From Burkholderiales bacterium (GTDB lineage: Bacteria; Pseudomonadota; Gammaproteobacteria; Burkholderiales; Burkholderiaceae_E), in assembly GCA_026399875.1 (NCBI GenBank), contig JAPLQF010000029.1:1-64000 (forward strand): DNA of 64,000 nt, in the 5' to 3' direction. The number at the start of each line of letters is the position of its first letter. Within the stretch, counting starts at the first letter, position 1. The translations under genes and the position numbers were made by a program. Of the stretch, positions 15,346-26,087 are shown in pieces. The notes beneath the pieces were generated by a model. That model did not search any database, was not told the origin of the DNA, and saw only the letters and a program-made list of their open reading frames with translations.

Positions 15346-18300
15346 ATGAACGTCCCGCCATCGCGCGACGCGGCAGACGCTGCGCCAGCCAAGAGTTTTG
15401 AGCCCGCTGCCATCGAAGCGCGGTGGTATCCGGTCTGGGACGAGCGGGGCCTGTTCCGCAACCCGCCTGCAGCAAAGACGCCGGGCAGTGCTAACGCGCC
15501 GGCTGTCACAAGCCCCGGCTACTGCATCCAGCTGCCACCGCCGAATGTCACAGGCACGCTTCATATGGGCCATGCCTTCCAGCAGACCCTGATGGATACC
15601 CTGATCCGATGGCAGCGCATGAAGGGAGCCGACACCAACTGGGTGGTCGGCACCGACCATGCCGGCATCGCCACTCAGGTGGTCGTCGAGCGTCAGCTGC
15701 AGGCCGAGGGCAAGACCCGCCACGACCTCGGCCGGTCAGCCTTTCTTGATCGCGTCTGGCAGTGGAAGCAGCAATCGGGCGACACCATCATCGGCCAGAT
15801 GCGCCGGCTCGGCACCTCGGCCAACTGGGACTATGCCGATACCGCCAAAGCCCGCGGCGGTTACTTCACCATGGATGCGGCGATGAGCGCCTCAGTGCTC
15901 GAGGTCTTCGTGCAGCTGCACGAACAGGGCCTGATCTATCGCGGCAAACGGCTGGTGAACTGGGACCCGACGCTGCAGACCGCCGTCTCGGATCTGGAGG
16001 TCGACAGCGAAGAAGAAGACGGCCGTATCTGGGAGATCCGCTATCCGCTTGCCGGCGATGCGGTCACCATCAATTTGCCTGCGACCGCGGATGAGCCGGC
16101 ACGCTCGGTCGTGGTCGACTCGCTGATCGTCGCCACCACCCGTCCTGAAACCATGCTGGGCGACACGGCGGTCGCGGTGCATCCCGATGATCCGCGCTAC
16201 GCCCCCCTGGTCGGCCGGCGACTTCGTTTGCCGCTCTCCAGCGGCTCAACCGACGCCGCCGGATGGCGCGAAATTCCGATCATTGCCGACGACTATGTCG
16301 ATCCGGCCTTCGGCACCGGATGCGTCAAGATCACACCGGCTCACGACTTCAACGACTACAAGGTCGGCGAGCGTCACGGACTGCAGGCGATCAATGTGCT
16401 GACGCTGACCGCCGCGATCTCGGAAGCTGCCCCCCTCGCCTACCAGGGCCTCGACCGTTTCGATGCCCGCGCGAAAGTCCTCGACGACCTTCGCACCGCA
16501 GGGCTTCTGGTCAGCGAAAAGCCTCATAAGCTCACCGTGCCGCGCTCGGCGCGCACCGGTGTGATCGTCGAGCCGATGCTCACCGATCAGTGGTTCGTGG
16601 CGATGAGCCGGCGCGATCACGTCAATACCTTCTTTCCTGGTCAGTCGATCGCCGACGTGTGCCTGAAAGTGGTCGCCGACGGCGAGGTCCGGTTTGTGCC
16701 CGATCACTGGCGCAGCACCTATGACCACTGGATGAACAACATCCAGGACTGGTGCATCTCGCGTCAGCTGTGGTGGGGCCATCAGATTCCGGCCTGGTAC
16801 AAGGCTGATGACACCGGCGCGGCGATTCACGACGGCACGGTCTTCGTCGCCCGCGATGAAGACGATGCCCGCCGGCAGGCCGAACTCACTGGCTGGCGCG
16901 GCGCGCTGGTGCGCGATGCCGATGTGCTCGACACCTGGTTCTCGTCGGCGCTGGTGCCGTTCTCGTCGCTCGGCTGGCCGAATCAGTCGCCCGACCTCGC
17001 GCGCTACCTGCCGTCGTCGGTGCTGGTGACCGGCTTCGATATCATCTTTTTCTGGGTCGCCCGGATGGTGATGATGACCACCTTCTTCACCGGCAAGGTG
17101 CCGTTCAGGGATGTCTACATCAATGCCATCGTGCGCGACGCCGAAGGTCAGAAGATGTCGAAATCCAAGGGCAACACCATCGATCCGCTCGACCTGATCG
17201 ACGGCATCACCCTCGAGCGTCTGCTTGAAAAATCGACTGTCGGTCTGCTTCGTGACGATCACAAGGCCCGCATCGCCAAGTCAATCCGCAAGAGCTATCC
17301 GTCGGGCATTCCGGCCTATGGCGCCGATGCGGTGCGCTTTACCTTCGCGTCGCTGGCAACCTTCGCGCGCACGCTCAACTTCGATCTCAATCGCTGCGAG
17401 GGCTACCGCAATTTCTGCAACAAGCTCTGGAACGCCACCCGGTTCGTCCTGATGCAGACCGAAGGACGCGACTGCGGCCATGCACCCCACACGCCCGATC
17501 AGTGCGTGCCCGGCGGCTATCTCTACTTCACACCGGTCGACCGCTGGATCAGCTCGCAACTGCAGCGGGTCGAGGCCTCGGTTGAAGCGGCACTCAGCGA
17601 ATACCGCTTCGACAATGCCGCACGCGAGATCTACGAATTCGTCTGGAACAACTACTGCGACTGGTATCTCGAACTCGCCAAGGTCAACCTCGCCTCACCT
17701 GATGAAGCGGTGCAACGGGCCACACGACGCACCCTGCTGAGCGTGCTCGAGACCATCCTGCGGCTGGCCCATCCGATTATTCCCTTCATCACCGAGGAGC
17801 TCTGGCAGAAGGTTGCCCCGCTTGCCAATCGCTACGGCGAACCGGGTCAGGTGCCGCTAAAGGGTGCCGCGCTCGAGGAGGCGATCGCACAAAGCCGTTT
17901 CTCGATCATGTCGCAACGCTATCCGGTGAGCCAACCCGGCAAGATCGATACCGTGAGCGAAGCGATCGTGGCCGAACTGCGCCAGATGATCGACGCCTGC
18001 CGGGCGCTGCGCGGCGAGATGACCATTTCGCCCGCGGTGAAGCTGCCGCTGGTGATCGCGGGCGACGCGGCCCGAATCGCGCTGCATGCGCCTTATCTGC
18101 AGGCGCTGGCCAAACTGTCGGGTGTGGTGGCCGTCTCGGCCCTGCCGCAGGATTCGATCGCGCCGGTCCAGATCGTGGGCGACTTCAGGCTGATGCTGCA
18201 GGTCGAGATCGATGTCGGTGCCGAGCGTGATCGGCTCGAGCGCGAAATCGAACGCGTGCGAACCGAGGTCAATCGTGCCCAGGGCAAACTCGGCAATGCC

Positions 18301-18411
18301 GGTTTCGTCGATCGCGCACCCCCTGCGGTGGTCGCCCAGGAGCGCGAGCGCCTTGCCGGCTTCGAGACCACGCTGGCCCGTCTGATCGAGCAGCGTGGCA
18401 AGCTCGGCTGA
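15346..18411 (+). CDS. valS: Valyl-tRNA synthetase
   Basis: A 1021-residue class I synthetase. The HIGH motif appears as HMGH (residues 73-76, after PPPNVTGTL) and KMSKS is exact at ~603-607 followed by KGN. Between them lie the CP1 editing domain (residues ~220-400, with [17 protein letters not shown]) and the [10 protein letters not shown] segment. The C-terminal ~60 residues form the arginine-rich coiled coil typical of ValRS ([20 protein letters not shown]). It charges tRNA-Val and hydrolyses misactivated threonine. At 1021 residues it is longer than E. coli ValRS (951), with extra sequence at the N-terminus and an insertion after KMSKS. Confidence 0.97.
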   Translation: MNVPPSRDAADAAPAKSFEPAAIEARWYPVWDERGLFRNPPAAKTPGSANAPAVTSPGYCIQLPPPNVTGTLHMGHAFQQTLMDTLIRWQRMKGADTNWVVGTDHAGIATQVVVERQLQAEGKTRHDLGRSAFLDRVWQWKQQSGDTIIGQMRRLGTSANWDYADTAKARGGYFTMDAAMSASVLEVFVQLHEQGLIYRGKRLVNWDPTLQTAVSDLEVDSEEEDGRIWEIRYPLAGDAVTINLPATADEPARSVVVDSLIVATTRPETMLGDTAVAVHPDDPRYAPLVGRRLRLPLSSGSTDAAGWREIPIIADDYVDPAFGTGCVKITPAHDFNDYKVGERHGLQAINVLTLTAAISEAAPLAYQGLDRFDARAKVLDDLRTAGLLVSEKPHKLTVPRSARTGVIVEPMLTDQWFVAMSRRDHVNTFFPGQSIADVCLKVVADGEVRFVPDHWRSTYDHWMNNIQDWCISRQLWWGHQIPAWYKADDTGAAIHDGTVFVARDEDDARRQAELTGWRGALVRDADVLDTWFSSALVPFSSLGWPNQSPDLARYLPSSVLVTGFDIIFFWVARMVMMTTFFTGKVPFRDVYINAIVRDAEGQKMSKSKGNTIDPLDLIDGITLERLLEKSTVGLLRDDHKARIAKSIRKSYPSGIPAYGADAVRFTFASLATFARTLNFDLNRCEGYRNFCNKLWNATRFVLMQTEGRDCGHAPHTPDQCVPGGYLYFTPVDRWISSQLQRVEASVEAALSEYRFDNAAREIYEFVWNNYCDWYLELAKVNLASPDEAVQRATRRTLLSVLETILRLAHPIIPFITEELWQKVAPLANRYGEPGQVPLKGAALEEAIAQSRFSIMSQRYPVSQPGKIDTVSEAIVAELRQMIDACRALRGEMTISPAVKLPLVIAGDAARIALHAPYLQALAKLSGVVAVSALPQDSIAPVQIVGDFRLMLQVEIDVGAERDRLEREIERVRTEVNRAQGKLGNAGFVDRAPPAVVAQERERLAGFETTLARLIEQRGKLG

Positions 18412-18750
18412 GGGCGACTGTCTCGGATCGATTGCGCAGGCCGAATCGATTGTCGACTAAGGGTGAACGGCGCCTACCAGCCAGGAGGCAACCGTCATCG
18501 CAACATAGCGAACGCCCCTCAGTGCAGGTTCGCAGGCATTGGCTGCCTCGTCGCCTAACCCAAGGCGTCGCACTGCAGCACGACCTCATCGAAAGACCGA
18601 GGGGCTATTCGGATTGGCTGACATGGCCTCGCCGTGCGGCAGGGCGGTGCAAGAAGTGTCACGCTGCCCGCCTGCACCTGCACCTGCACCGGCGCCTGCG
18701 CTTGCACGAGTTCCTGTGGTCGCTCAGAGACAACCCGTAGGTGGCGCCGG
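18412..18750. other. Gene-free interval after valS
   Basis: No credible gene is seen on either strand. The only local pattern is a short cacctg tandem (about 18673-18692, reading acctgcacctgcacctgcac) and proline/alanine-coding noise. Together with the following remnants this marks a decayed segment. Confidence 0.5.
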
Positions 18751-18754
18751 CGAT

Positions 18755-18870
18755 GCACGTGGGTGGTTCAAACAGACTCATCCCGACTCATCCCGACTCA
18801 TGGCGCCGTCGGGCAAGTCACTGCAGGCTGCTGGCGGTTGGATGGTTCGTCACCTAAGCCGCCGAAGCCT
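18755..18870. repeat. Diverged ~110-bp repeat, copy A
   Basis: The stretch from tgcacgtgggtggttcaaac to gccgccgaagcct aligns with 20059-20163 (tgcacatcggcggctcgaac ... accgccgaagcca), sharing the start, the block aagtcact and the end, in the same orientation. Copy A contains an internal 10-bp tandem, actcatcccg, at 18776-18800. The two copies lie on either side of the PEP-CTERM gene. Nature of the element unknown. Confidence 0.5.
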
Positions 18871-18879
18871 CGTGCAGGG

Positions 18880-19084
18880 GAATACGGGCAAGGAGCACGC
18901 GCGTGGGTCAGCACGCTGCGCCAGCGCAAGCAGGGCCAAGATACGACTCAGGCCCTCCCGAGCCGGTTCATCGCCGACATACGGCTATCGGCGGAGGGTG
19001 CGAAGCAAGAGCCAAGAGCCGCGCATGCGGCTGATGAACTTGCAGGCAGAGCTGGCTGCGCGCGCTACGCCTAGGGCCGCCTAG
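18880..19084 (+). pseudogene. Remnant of a Rep/UvrD-type helicase C-terminus
   Basis: One frame reads WVSTLRQRKQGQDTTQALPS followed by RFIADIRL, matching the PSRFI-type tail of Rep/UvrD helicases. The continuation QEPRMRLMNLQAELAARA, typical of the extreme C-terminus, is in the next frame, so a +1 frameshift occurs near 19010. Nothing upstream resembles the rest of a helicase. The fragment overlaps the end of the PEP-CTERM gene by 14 bases. Identification is from memory of the family tail and needs an alignment. Confidence 0.4.
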
Positions 19085-19856
19085 CAAGGCGACGCCTCAC
19101 GGCCGTAGCAGCGCCCAGACCCAACAACACCAAAGCCGCGCTGCCTGGCTCAGGTACGCCAGTCGGGGGCAGCTCGCCAGAGACGTTGCTGGCAGCGATG
19201 GCAAAGTTGTCCAGCGCGGCATAGCCGCCTGTCAGCAGGTCGATGCGCATGATGACCTTGCCGTTCGTGCTGTTCGCCGCATTCAGGCCGACGATGTGGT
19301 TTGTCCAGTTGAAGGTGAGCTTGTTCGCGCCGGCGACACCAGTGACGTCGACTGAATCGAGCGGCGTTCCGCTGCCGAGTCCGGCCGCGCCCGTTGGGTT
19401 GTCGTACAAGGAGATGCGCGCTGACGGCACGGCGCCGGCCTGCACGAACGGTCCGCCACAACAATCGACGTCGATAGACGAGAGATCAGACTGGAAGTTC
19501 AGGAATTTGAAGCTGCCTACGTCGAAGGCCAGGCCCAGCAGGTCATCCTGGACGCTGGACAACATGCCCAGCACATAGTTGCCGGCTTTGGCCTGCGGGT
19601 CTTGGTATCCGACCCCGTACGCATTGCCGCCCACTCTCAGCGTTTCCACCGTGAACTGCTGGCTGAACACGAAGCCGGGAGGCTGGTTGGGATAGAGCGA
19701 GTTCACCGACTGGATGGAGACATCGTTGCCGTTGTTGACGTAGCCAACCGGGCTCTCGAAGTTCTGCTTGTAGAGCAGCACGGATGCCTGTGCGGACGCT
19801 AAGGAAGACATCAAGGCGACCGCGGTCAGGACTGTTGCCCAGCTTCTTGTTTTCAT
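19071..19856 (-). CDS. PEP-CTERM sorting-domain protein
   Basis: A 261-residue secreted protein with a signal peptide (MKTRSWATVLTAVALMSSLA, cleavage near ASAQAS) and a clear PEP-CTERM tail at residues ~233-261: VPEPGSAALVLLGLGAA, then an arginine cluster RRRLARRP. Such proteins are cut by exosortase (EpsH/XrtA) and linked to exopolysaccharide or surface structures. The body is Gly/Asn/Ser-rich beta structure, with a CC pair in DVDCCGGPF. No exosortase or polysaccharide genes are in the window, so it is an isolated substrate whose sorting enzyme must be elsewhere. Flanked by repeats and a helicase remnant. Confidence 0.9.
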   Translation of the reverse strand: MKTRSWATVLTAVALMSSLASAQASVLLYKQNFESPVGYVNNGNDVSIQSVNSLYPNQPPGFVFSQQFTVETLRVGGNAYGVGYQDPQAKAGNYVLGMLSSVQDDLLGLAFDVGSFKFLNFQSDLSSIDVDCCGGPFVQAGAVPSARISLYDNPTGAAGLGSGTPLDSVDVTGVAGANKLTFNWTNHIVGLNAANSTNGKVIMRIDLLTGGYAALDNFAIAASNVSGELPPTGVPEPGSAALVLLGLGAATAVRRRLARRP

Positions 19857-20444
19857 GAATCACCCCCAATCAAAAGGCCGTACTCAGACAATTCCAGGAT
19901 GGTAACTTCTTCAACCATGGCGCAGAAACAGAATTCGAACCAAATTCCAAAAATTTAAGAAAAGTTATATTAATCAATGGTTCAAAGACACCTTGGTGTG
20001 CCGGCCAAGTTGTATGTGTAACGAATCTCGACAGTTTCGACCAAGCGCTTGCCCGGCTGCACATCGGCGGCTCGAACGGCCTCATCCAGACTCTTGGTAC
20101 GGCAGGCCAAGTCACTTCGGGCAAAGCGCCGTTGGCTGGCTCGTCGGCCACACCGCCGAAGCCAGGTTGAAGAGGTGATGGGCTAGTTCGACCGATGCAG
20201 TCGTTCTCGGCTCTCCGTACGCTCCCGCCCGTTCGAGGGCACCCGTCAGCCTGAAACGGCGGCTGCTGGTGCAGCGGTCTGAGGGGTTGCAGCCGGACCG
20301 CAGACGGTTGACTGCTGATCGGGGGGCAAACGTCTGCTGCGGCGCGAAGCGGCAGCTCGCCGCCGCGACGGCTACGCCGGCTTGCGGGTCGGGAGCAGTC
20401 GGTCACGTTGAAAGGACGCACTACAGGCATCGCCCGCGCGAAGG
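19857..20444. other. Long intergenic region upstream of the PEP-CTERM gene
   Basis: The first 130 bases are distinctly A/T-rich compared with the surroundings and could hold the PEP-CTERM promoter. The plus strand stays open without a start codon from about 19859 to 20168, ending in SGKAPLAGSSATPPKPG, which may be a gene remnant. Copy B of the repeat lies inside. From 20180 to 20440 the sequence is GC-rich with no recognisable gene. Confidence 0.45.
20059..20163. repeat. Diverged ~110-bp repeat, copy B
   Basis: Same orientation as copy A at 18755-18870, roughly 70 percent alike by eye with small gaps. Shared words include ggctcgaac/ggttcaaac, ctcatcc, aagtcact and ccgccgaagcc. It lacks the internal tandem of copy A. 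Confidence 0.5.
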
Positions 20445-20687
20445 CTAACGCCGCATGAGATAAAAACTCAGGGCGTCGCCGGCCTGCGATTGAGCGATCA
20501 GTTCGTTGCCGGTCTGGCGGGCGAAGGCTTCGAAGTCGCGCTTGGCGCCGGGGTCGGTGGAAATCACCTTGAGCACCTGGCCACTGGTGAGTTCTGCCAG
20601 CGCCTTCTTGGCCTTGAGAATCGGAAGCGGGCAATTCAGGCCGGTGGCATCGACCTCGACATCAAACGATTGGGATTCGGGGAGCAT
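20445..20687 (-). CDS. TusA/SirA-family sulfur carrier protein
   Basis: An 80-residue protein with the family motif CPLPILKAKKAL, whose cysteine (Cys19, in GLNCPLP) carries persulfide in TusA proteins. The small alpha/beta sandwich runs DVEVDATGLNCPLPILKAKK, VLKVISTDPGAKRDFEAFAR, to the terminal strand SFYLMRR. Family members relay sulfur for tRNA 2-thiouridine, molybdopterin or sulfur oxidation; paralogs are common and this one has no partner gene next to it. It lies 49 bases downstream of the MFS gene on the same strand and may share its transcript. Confidence 0.92.
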   Translation of the reverse strand: MLPESQSFDVEVDATGLNCPLPILKAKKALAELTSGQVLKVISTDPGAKRDFEAFARQTGNELIAQSQAGDALSFYLMRR

Positions 20688-20736
20688 GGCGGGATCGCAA
20701 GGTCATAACAGGCGAAGTGTATCCGCAGGAACCGCC

Positions 20737-21936
20737 TCAGTCTCGCAGCACCGACCGCCCGACACCAACGATCCCGGCACCGAGCATGGCGGCCATGCCC
20801 CAGAACAGCAGGCCGACACCAAAGACAGCGCCCGCCGCACCGAAAGCCGTCGGCAGCGCGGTCTGCATGCCCATGACCAGGGCCAGACGCAGACCGGTTG
20901 CCTCGCCCAGACGCCCGTCAGGCACCGATCGGGCCATGATTGACAGCGTCATCGGCTGAGACACGCCCAGCCCCAGGCCAAGCAGGAACGACAGCGCGAT
21001 CAGGGATTCAAGCGTCGAAAAAAGCGGGTAGCAGGCGTAGACCAGCGCCGCGACCGCCATTGCCGCGAGCACCACCCGCCATTCGGACACGTTCATGAGA
21101 AAGAGCGGCACCACCATCCGCACCACCAGCGTGGCCACCGCGAAGGCCCCGAGGATCAGTCCGATACCTGACGCCGAAATACCGATCTTCGTGCAATAGA
21201 GCGGCACCACGAACTGATTGACCTCCCAGGCGGAGGAGATCAGTACGACCACGACATACAGCCGGCGCATGTCGGCAGTCACCAGCAGATCGCGCAGTCG
21301 CTGAGGTGAGTCGGCGGCTGGGGGTTCAGCACGCTGGTCGATGAGGCGAGCGCTGATGAGGCCCTGCCACACGAAGGCAATCATCGGCAGCACGGCAAAC
21401 AGACAGAATGCCAGCCGATTGCCGGGTCCGTCGATCAGGAAACCGGCGCTGGTCGGCCCGATGAATGCCGACACCGAAAAGCCGATCGTCATGATGCTCA
21501 GGTTGTGTCGGCGCTCCTCATTGCTGCCCAATTGACTGATCAGCTTCTGGATACCGAGATGAAAGGGCATGAAACCGACCCCCACCAGCACCGCCGACGC
21601 GATAAGCGCCGGCATTGACAGCCACAGCCCCGGCAGAAGGATCCCGATTGCCAGTACCAGCGTTCCCAGTCGCATCGGCCAGCGCGAGCCGGTCCGGTCG
21701 ATCAGTCGCCCCAGGGGAATGGCCATCAGCATCGGCGGCATCGCGAGCAGCGACAGCAACAGCCCCACCTGAAAAGTCGAGGCGTTCAGGTGCAACGCGG
21801 TGATCGTGAGGCAGATCCGGGCACCGGAAAACGCGACATGGTTGAAGATGGCCAAACCAACCAGTGAGCGTATCCCTGCCTGTGCAGGGGGTCCCGGGGG
21901 AATGAAGGCGTCGGGGTCTGCCGCCGGATCACTCAC
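20737..21936 (-). CDS. MFS transporter
   Basis: A 399-residue protein with twelve predicted membrane helices after a ~22-residue proline-rich cytosolic lead. The MFS loop 2-3 motif appears as [16 protein letters not shown]. Helix 5 contains [18 protein letters not shown], close to the motif C of drug/H+ antiporters. Substrate unknown; the drug-efflux type is the nearest guess. Its ATG overlaps the alaS stop by four bases (ATGA), so it is co-translated with alanyl-tRNA synthetase, an unusual pairing without an obvious functional link. Confidence 0.9.
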   Translation of the reverse strand: MSDPAADPDAFIPPGPPAQAGIRSLVGLAIFNHVAFSGARICLTITALHLNASTFQVGLLLSLLAMPPMLMAIPLGRLIDRTGSRWPMRLGTLVLAIGILLPGLWLSMPALIASAVLVGVGFMPFHLGIQKLISQLGSNEERRHNLSIMTIGFSVSAFIGPTSAGFLIDGPGNRLAFCLFAVLPMIAFVWQGLISARLIDQRAEPPAADSPQRLRDLLVTADMRRLYVVVVLISSAWEVNQFVVPLYCTKIGISASGIGLILGAFAVATLVVRMVVPLFLMNVSEWRVVLAAMAVAALVYACYPLFSTLESLIALSFLLGLGLGVSQPMTLSIMARSVPDGRLGEATGLRLALVMGMQTALPTAFGAAGAVFGVGLLFWGMAAMLGAGIVGVGRSVLRD

Positions 21937-24545
21937 GCGCGTTCGGCCACCCAGCCCGACACCGAGGCGAGTGCAGACGGGAGGGCAGCGGCATCGGTAC
22001 CGCCTGCCATCGCCATGTCGGGCTTGCCGCCACCTTTGCCGCCGACCTGCTGCGCGACAAAATTGACCAGTTCGCCGGCCTTGACCTTGCCGATCGCATC
22101 CGGCGTGACGCCTGCGGCGATCTGCACCTTGCCGTCGACCACCGCTGCCAGCACGATGACGGCCGGGTGCAGTTTGTCCTTGAGCTTGTCCATGGTCTCG
22201 CGAAGCGCACGGGCGTCAGCGCCATCGAGCTGGGCGGCGAGCACCCGCAAACCTTTGACATCGACTGCGCTCGCCAGCAGATCATCGCCCTGGCTGGCCG
22301 CAAGCTTCGACTTCAGGCGCGCGAGCTCGCGGTCGGCCACACGCGACGACTCGAGCAGCTGTTCGATCTTGCCGCGCAATTCGGACACAGGGGCCTTGAA
22401 GGCAGCGGCCGCCTCAGAAAGCGCAGACTCGACGCCCTGCGCCCAGCCGAGCGCGCCTGCACCGGTTACCGCCTCGACGCGTCGGATGCCGGCTGCAACG
22501 CCGCCTTCCGAGACGATCTTGAACAGACCGATATCGCCGGTGCGGGTCACATGGGTGCCGCCGCACAACTCGCGACTGGAGCCGATATCGAGCACCCTGA
22601 CGGTATCGCCATACTTTTCGCCAAAGAGCGCGGTCGCACCGCCGGCTAGCGCCTCATCGAAGGACAGCAGCTGCGATCGGGTTGACGCATTGGCCAGCAC
22701 TTCTTCGTTGACCAGCGCCTCGACTTCGCGAATCTGCGCGGCGGTCATCGGCGAATGATGCGAAAAATCGAAGCGGGTCTTGTCGGCATCGACCAGTGAC
22801 CCCTTTTGCTGGACATGTCCGCCGAGCACCTGGCGCAAGGCCTTGTGCATCAGATGGGTCGCCGAGTGATTGCGCTGGGTTTGTGCGCGCTGGCGCACAT
22901 CGACCATCGCGCTGACCTCATCGCCAATCGCGAGCTGCCCTGACTCGAGCCGACCGTGATGGCCGAACACATCAGCCTGAATCTTGAGCGTGTCGGCCAC
23001 TGCGAAGCGAGCCGCAGGGGTAGCGATGACGCCCTGATCGCCGACCTGACCGCCCGATTCGGCGTAGAAGGGCGTGCGATCGAGCACCACGACGGCATGA
23101 CTGCCGGGCTCGACTCGCGCCACCGCGACACCGTCGACATAGAGGCCCGAAACACGAGCGCCGGCGATATCGAGCTGGTCGTAGCCATGAAATTGCGTGG
23201 CCACACCCGAATAGTCGAGCGAGCCGCCGGCCTTGAACTTTCCGGCTGCCCGCGCGGTTTCACGCTGCCGGGTCATCGCGGCCTCAAAGCCCGCCTCATC
23301 GACTGACACACCGCGCTCGCGGCAGACATCAGCGGTCAGGTCGAGCGGAAATCCGAAAGTGTCGTAAAGCTTGAAGGCGGTCTCGCCGTCGAGCACACCC
23401 GGATCGGACGACAGCGCTGCATTGAGGATCTGCATGCCGTGCTCGAGTGTCTCGCCAAAGCGCTCTTCTTCCTGGCGCAGGACATCGATCACCTGCTGCT
23501 CGGCCTCGCGCAATTCGGGATAGGCATCGCCCATCGCCTTGACCAGATCGGGCACCAGGCGGTGAAAGAAGGGCCGGCTCTGGCCCAGCTTGTGACCATG
23601 GCGCAGGGCGCGACGGGCGATGCGACGCAGCACATAGCCGCGGCCCTCGCTGCCCGGAATCACGCCATCGACGATCAGGAACGAGCAGGCGCGGATATGG
23701 TCGGCAATGACACGCAAGGACGGCGTCGACAGGTCGGAGATGCCGGTCTCGCGTGCGGCGGCGGCAATCAGCTGCTGAAAAAGATCGATTTCGTAATTGC
23801 TGTGCACGCCCTGCAGGACCGCAGCGATCCGCTCCAGGCCCATACCGGTGTCGACGCAGGGCCGCGGCAGGGGCGTGAGCTTGCCCGAGACATCGCGTTC
23901 GAACTGCATGAAGACCAGGTTCCAGATCTCGATGTAGCGATCGCCGTCTTCGTCGGGGCTGCCGGGCGGGCCGCCGGCAACATCAGGGCCGTGATCGAAG
24001 AAGATCTCGGAACACGGGCCACAGGGGCCGGTATCGGCCATCTGCCAGAAATTGTCGGACGCATAACGCGCGCCCTTGTTGTCACCGATGCGAATGATGC
24101 GCGCGGCGGGTACACCGATCTCGTTGGCCCAGATGCCGTAAGCCTCGTCGTCCTCGGCGTAAACCGTGACCCAGAGCCGCTCTGCGGGCAACTGATAAAC
24201 CTTGGTCAGCAGTTGCCAGGCGAAGCGAATCGCATCCTGCTTGAAATAGTCGCCGAAGGAAAAATTGCCGAGCATCTCGAAGAAGGTGTGATGCCGGGCG
24301 GTGTAACCGACATTCTCGAGATCATTGTGCTTGCCGCCGGCACGCACGCTGCGCTGCGCGGTCGTGGCGCGTCTGTAAGGGCGCTGCTCCTTACCCAGAA
24401 ACACATCCTTGAACTGGACCATGCCGCTGTTGGTGAACAGCAGGGTCGGATCATTCGCCGGCACGAGCGACGAGGAGCGCACGATCGTGTGACCTTGCGA
24501 TTCGTAAAACTCGAGGAACTTGCTGCGGATATCGGCCGAATTCAT
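21933..24545 (-). CDS. alaS: Alanyl-tRNA synthetase
   Basis: 870 residues from the ATG at 24545 ([19 protein letters not shown]); the seven codons further upstream are not needed. Class II catalytic core at the N-terminus ([19 protein letters not shown], motif 2 region [20 protein letters not shown]). The editing domain holds HSATH and the CGGTH zinc-type motif ([15 protein letters not shown]). The C-Ala domain closes the protein ([16 protein letters not shown]). It charges tRNA-Ala and clears Ser/Gly mischarging. The next gene on the strand, the MFS transporter, overlaps it. Confidence 0.97.
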   Translation of the reverse strand: MNSADIRSKFLEFYESQGHTIVRSSSLVPANDPTLLFTNSGMVQFKDVFLGKEQRPYRRATTAQRSVRAGGKHNDLENVGYTARHHTFFEMLGNFSFGDYFKQDAIRFAWQLLTKVYQLPAERLWVTVYAEDDEAYGIWANEIGVPAARIIRIGDNKGARYASDNFWQMADTGPCGPCSEIFFDHGPDVAGGPPGSPDEDGDRYIEIWNLVFMQFERDVSGKLTPLPRPCVDTGMGLERIAAVLQGVHSNYEIDLFQQLIAAAARETGISDLSTPSLRVIADHIRACSFLIVDGVIPGSEGRGYVLRRIARRALRHGHKLGQSRPFFHRLVPDLVKAMGDAYPELREAEQQVIDVLRQEEERFGETLEHGMQILNAALSSDPGVLDGETAFKLYDTFGFPLDLTADVCRERGVSVDEAGFEAAMTRQRETARAAGKFKAGGSLDYSGVATQFHGYDQLDIAGARVSGLYVDGVAVARVEPGSHAVVVLDRTPFYAESGGQVGDQGVIATPAARFAVADTLKIQADVFGHHGRLESGQLAIGDEVSAMVDVRQRAQTQRNHSATHLMHKALRQVLGGHVQQKGSLVDADKTRFDFSHHSPMTAAQIREVEALVNEEVLANASTRSQLLSFDEALAGGATALFGEKYGDTVRVLDIGSSRELCGGTHVTRTGDIGLFKIVSEGGVAAGIRRVEAVTGAGALGWAQGVESALSEAAAAFKAPVSELRGKIEQLLESSRVADRELARLKSKLAASQGDDLLASAVDVKGLRVLAAQLDGADARALRETMDKLKDKLHPAVIVLAAVVDGKVQIAAGVTPDAIGKVKAGELVNFVAQQVGGKGGGKPDMAMAGGTDAAALPSALASVSGWVAERA

Positions 24546-24671
24546 CTCTTTGATTTCACAGGACAATCGGGTTAGCCCGCAAGATTATCACAGGGCCTGC
24601 GCCGCTTAGCCGGCCGGGAACCGGCACGAATACGGCTAACATCGACCATCACTCCTACGGATTGGAATGCC

Positions 24672-25901
24672 ATGCCCAGCGCCCTCGACGGAATTCGCGT
24701 CCTCGACCTTTCCCGTGTGCTTGCCGGTCCCTGGTGCGCGCAAAACCTGGCCGACCTCGGCGCCGACGTGATCAAGGTCGAGCGCCCAGGCGCAGGCGAC
24801 GACACCCGCGGCTGGGGGCCGCCCTTTCTGAAGGACCGAGACGGCGCCGACACCACCGATGCGGCCTACTACCTTGCTGCCAACCGTGGCAAACGATCGA
24901 TCACGGTCAATCTCGCAAGCGTTGAGGGCCGCGAAATCATCCGGGGCCTGGCAGCGATCAGCGACGTGGTCATCGAGAACTACAAGGTCGGCGACCTCAA
25001 GAAATACGGCCTCGACTACGACAGCCTCGCGGCAATCAATCCGAAACTCATCTACTGCTCGGTGACCGGATTCGGGCAGACCGGCCCCTGGTCGCATCGT
25101 GCCGGCTATGACTTCATCATCCAGGGTATCGGCGGGATGATGTCGATTACCGGCGAAGCCGACGACCGACCGGGTGGCGGGCCGCAGAAGGTCGGGGTGG
25201 CGGTGGCCGACCTCATGACCGGCACCTTCGCCACGCAGGCGGTGCTTGCCGCGCTCTTTCACCGCGAACGCACCGGCGAGGGCCAGCACCTCGATCTCGC
25301 CCTGCTCGACGTGCAGGTCGCCATGACCGCCAACATGAGCTCCAACTTCCTGCACAGCGGCGAGGCACCACGGCGCTGGGGCAATGCCCATCCCAACCTC
25401 GTGCCCTATCAGACCTTCAAGACCGCCGACGGCTGGATCATCGTGGCCGCCGGTAACGACGGGCAATGGCGCAAGTTCTGCGCGCTCGGTGGCGAGGAGC
25501 AACTGTGCGATGACCCGCGCTTTGCCCGAGTCCAGGACCGCATCCGCAACCGGGACGCACTGCTGCCGCTGCTCGCGGCGATGGTGGAAAAGCGCTCGTC
25601 AGCCGACTGGATTTCCGGCATGGAGACCGCCGGTGTGCCCTGCGGACCGATCAACGACCTCAAACAGGTCTACGACAATCCGCAGGTCAAGGCGCGCGGC
25701 ATGCGCATCGAAATCGAACGCGCCGACGCTGGCCCGGTGGCGCTGGTGGCCAATCCGATCAAGGCCTCGCGCACGCCACCAACCTATCGCCGGCCGCCAC
25801 CGCGACTGGGCGAGCATACCGACGAAGTGCTGGGCAGCGTGCTCGGATGGGATGCGCAGCGCATCGCGGCGGCACGCAAGGACGGCGCAATCGGTAAATG
25901 A
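24672..25901 (+). CDS. CaiB/BaiF family (class III) CoA transferase
   Basis: A 409-residue enzyme with the family opening GIRVLDLSRVLAGPWCAQNL and GADVIKVERPGAGDDTRGWG. The catalytic aspartate that forms the acyl anhydride is in LDLALLDVQVAM (D near residue 215 by position, region QHLDLALLD). Class III enzymes move CoA between a donor such as succinyl-CoA and an acid. It precedes a TctB-TctA pair, a frequent arrangement for uptake and activation of a carboxylate; the substrate is not deducible. Divergent from alaS with a 126-base interval. Confidence 0.93.
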   Translation: MPSALDGIRVLDLSRVLAGPWCAQNLADLGADVIKVERPGAGDDTRGWGPPFLKDRDGADTTDAAYYLAANRGKRSITVNLASVEGREIIRGLAAISDVVIENYKVGDLKKYGLDYDSLAAINPKLIYCSVTGFGQTGPWSHRAGYDFIIQGIGGMMSITGEADDRPGGGPQKVGVAVADLMTGTFATQAVLAALFHRERTGEGQHLDLALLDVQVAMTANMSSNFLHSGEAPRRWGNAHPNLVPYQTFKTADGWIIVAAGNDGQWRKFCALGGEEQLCDDPRFARVQDRIRNRDALLPLLAAMVEKRSSADWISGMETAGVPCGPINDLKQVYDNPQVKARGMRIEIERADAGPVALVANPIKASRTPPTYRRPPPRLGEHTDEVLGSVLGWDAQRIAAARKDGAIGK

Positions 25902-26087
25902 AGGTACTTGAACGTACATGATGGCCTGTGAGGTGCGTGCAGGCACCCGACTGCAGCGTGATTTGACCGGTCCGCTTCGTTGGACGCTTGCGACATGAAG
26001 CGGCTCGGGTAGTATTCGGCATCCTGCGTTCGGGCCAGCCTCTAACGCAGTCTCCAAAACATGACATCCCACTGGCGGGAGACAACT

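Noticed and set aside
16246..17262. 338-codon leftward frame opposite valS
   Set aside because: Antisense of valS, which carries HMGH and KMSKS in the proper frame.
18668..18695. cacctg tandem tract as a possible repeat array or CRISPR
   Set aside because: Only three or four short units with no spacers; no CRISPR array or cas gene was seen anywhere in the window.
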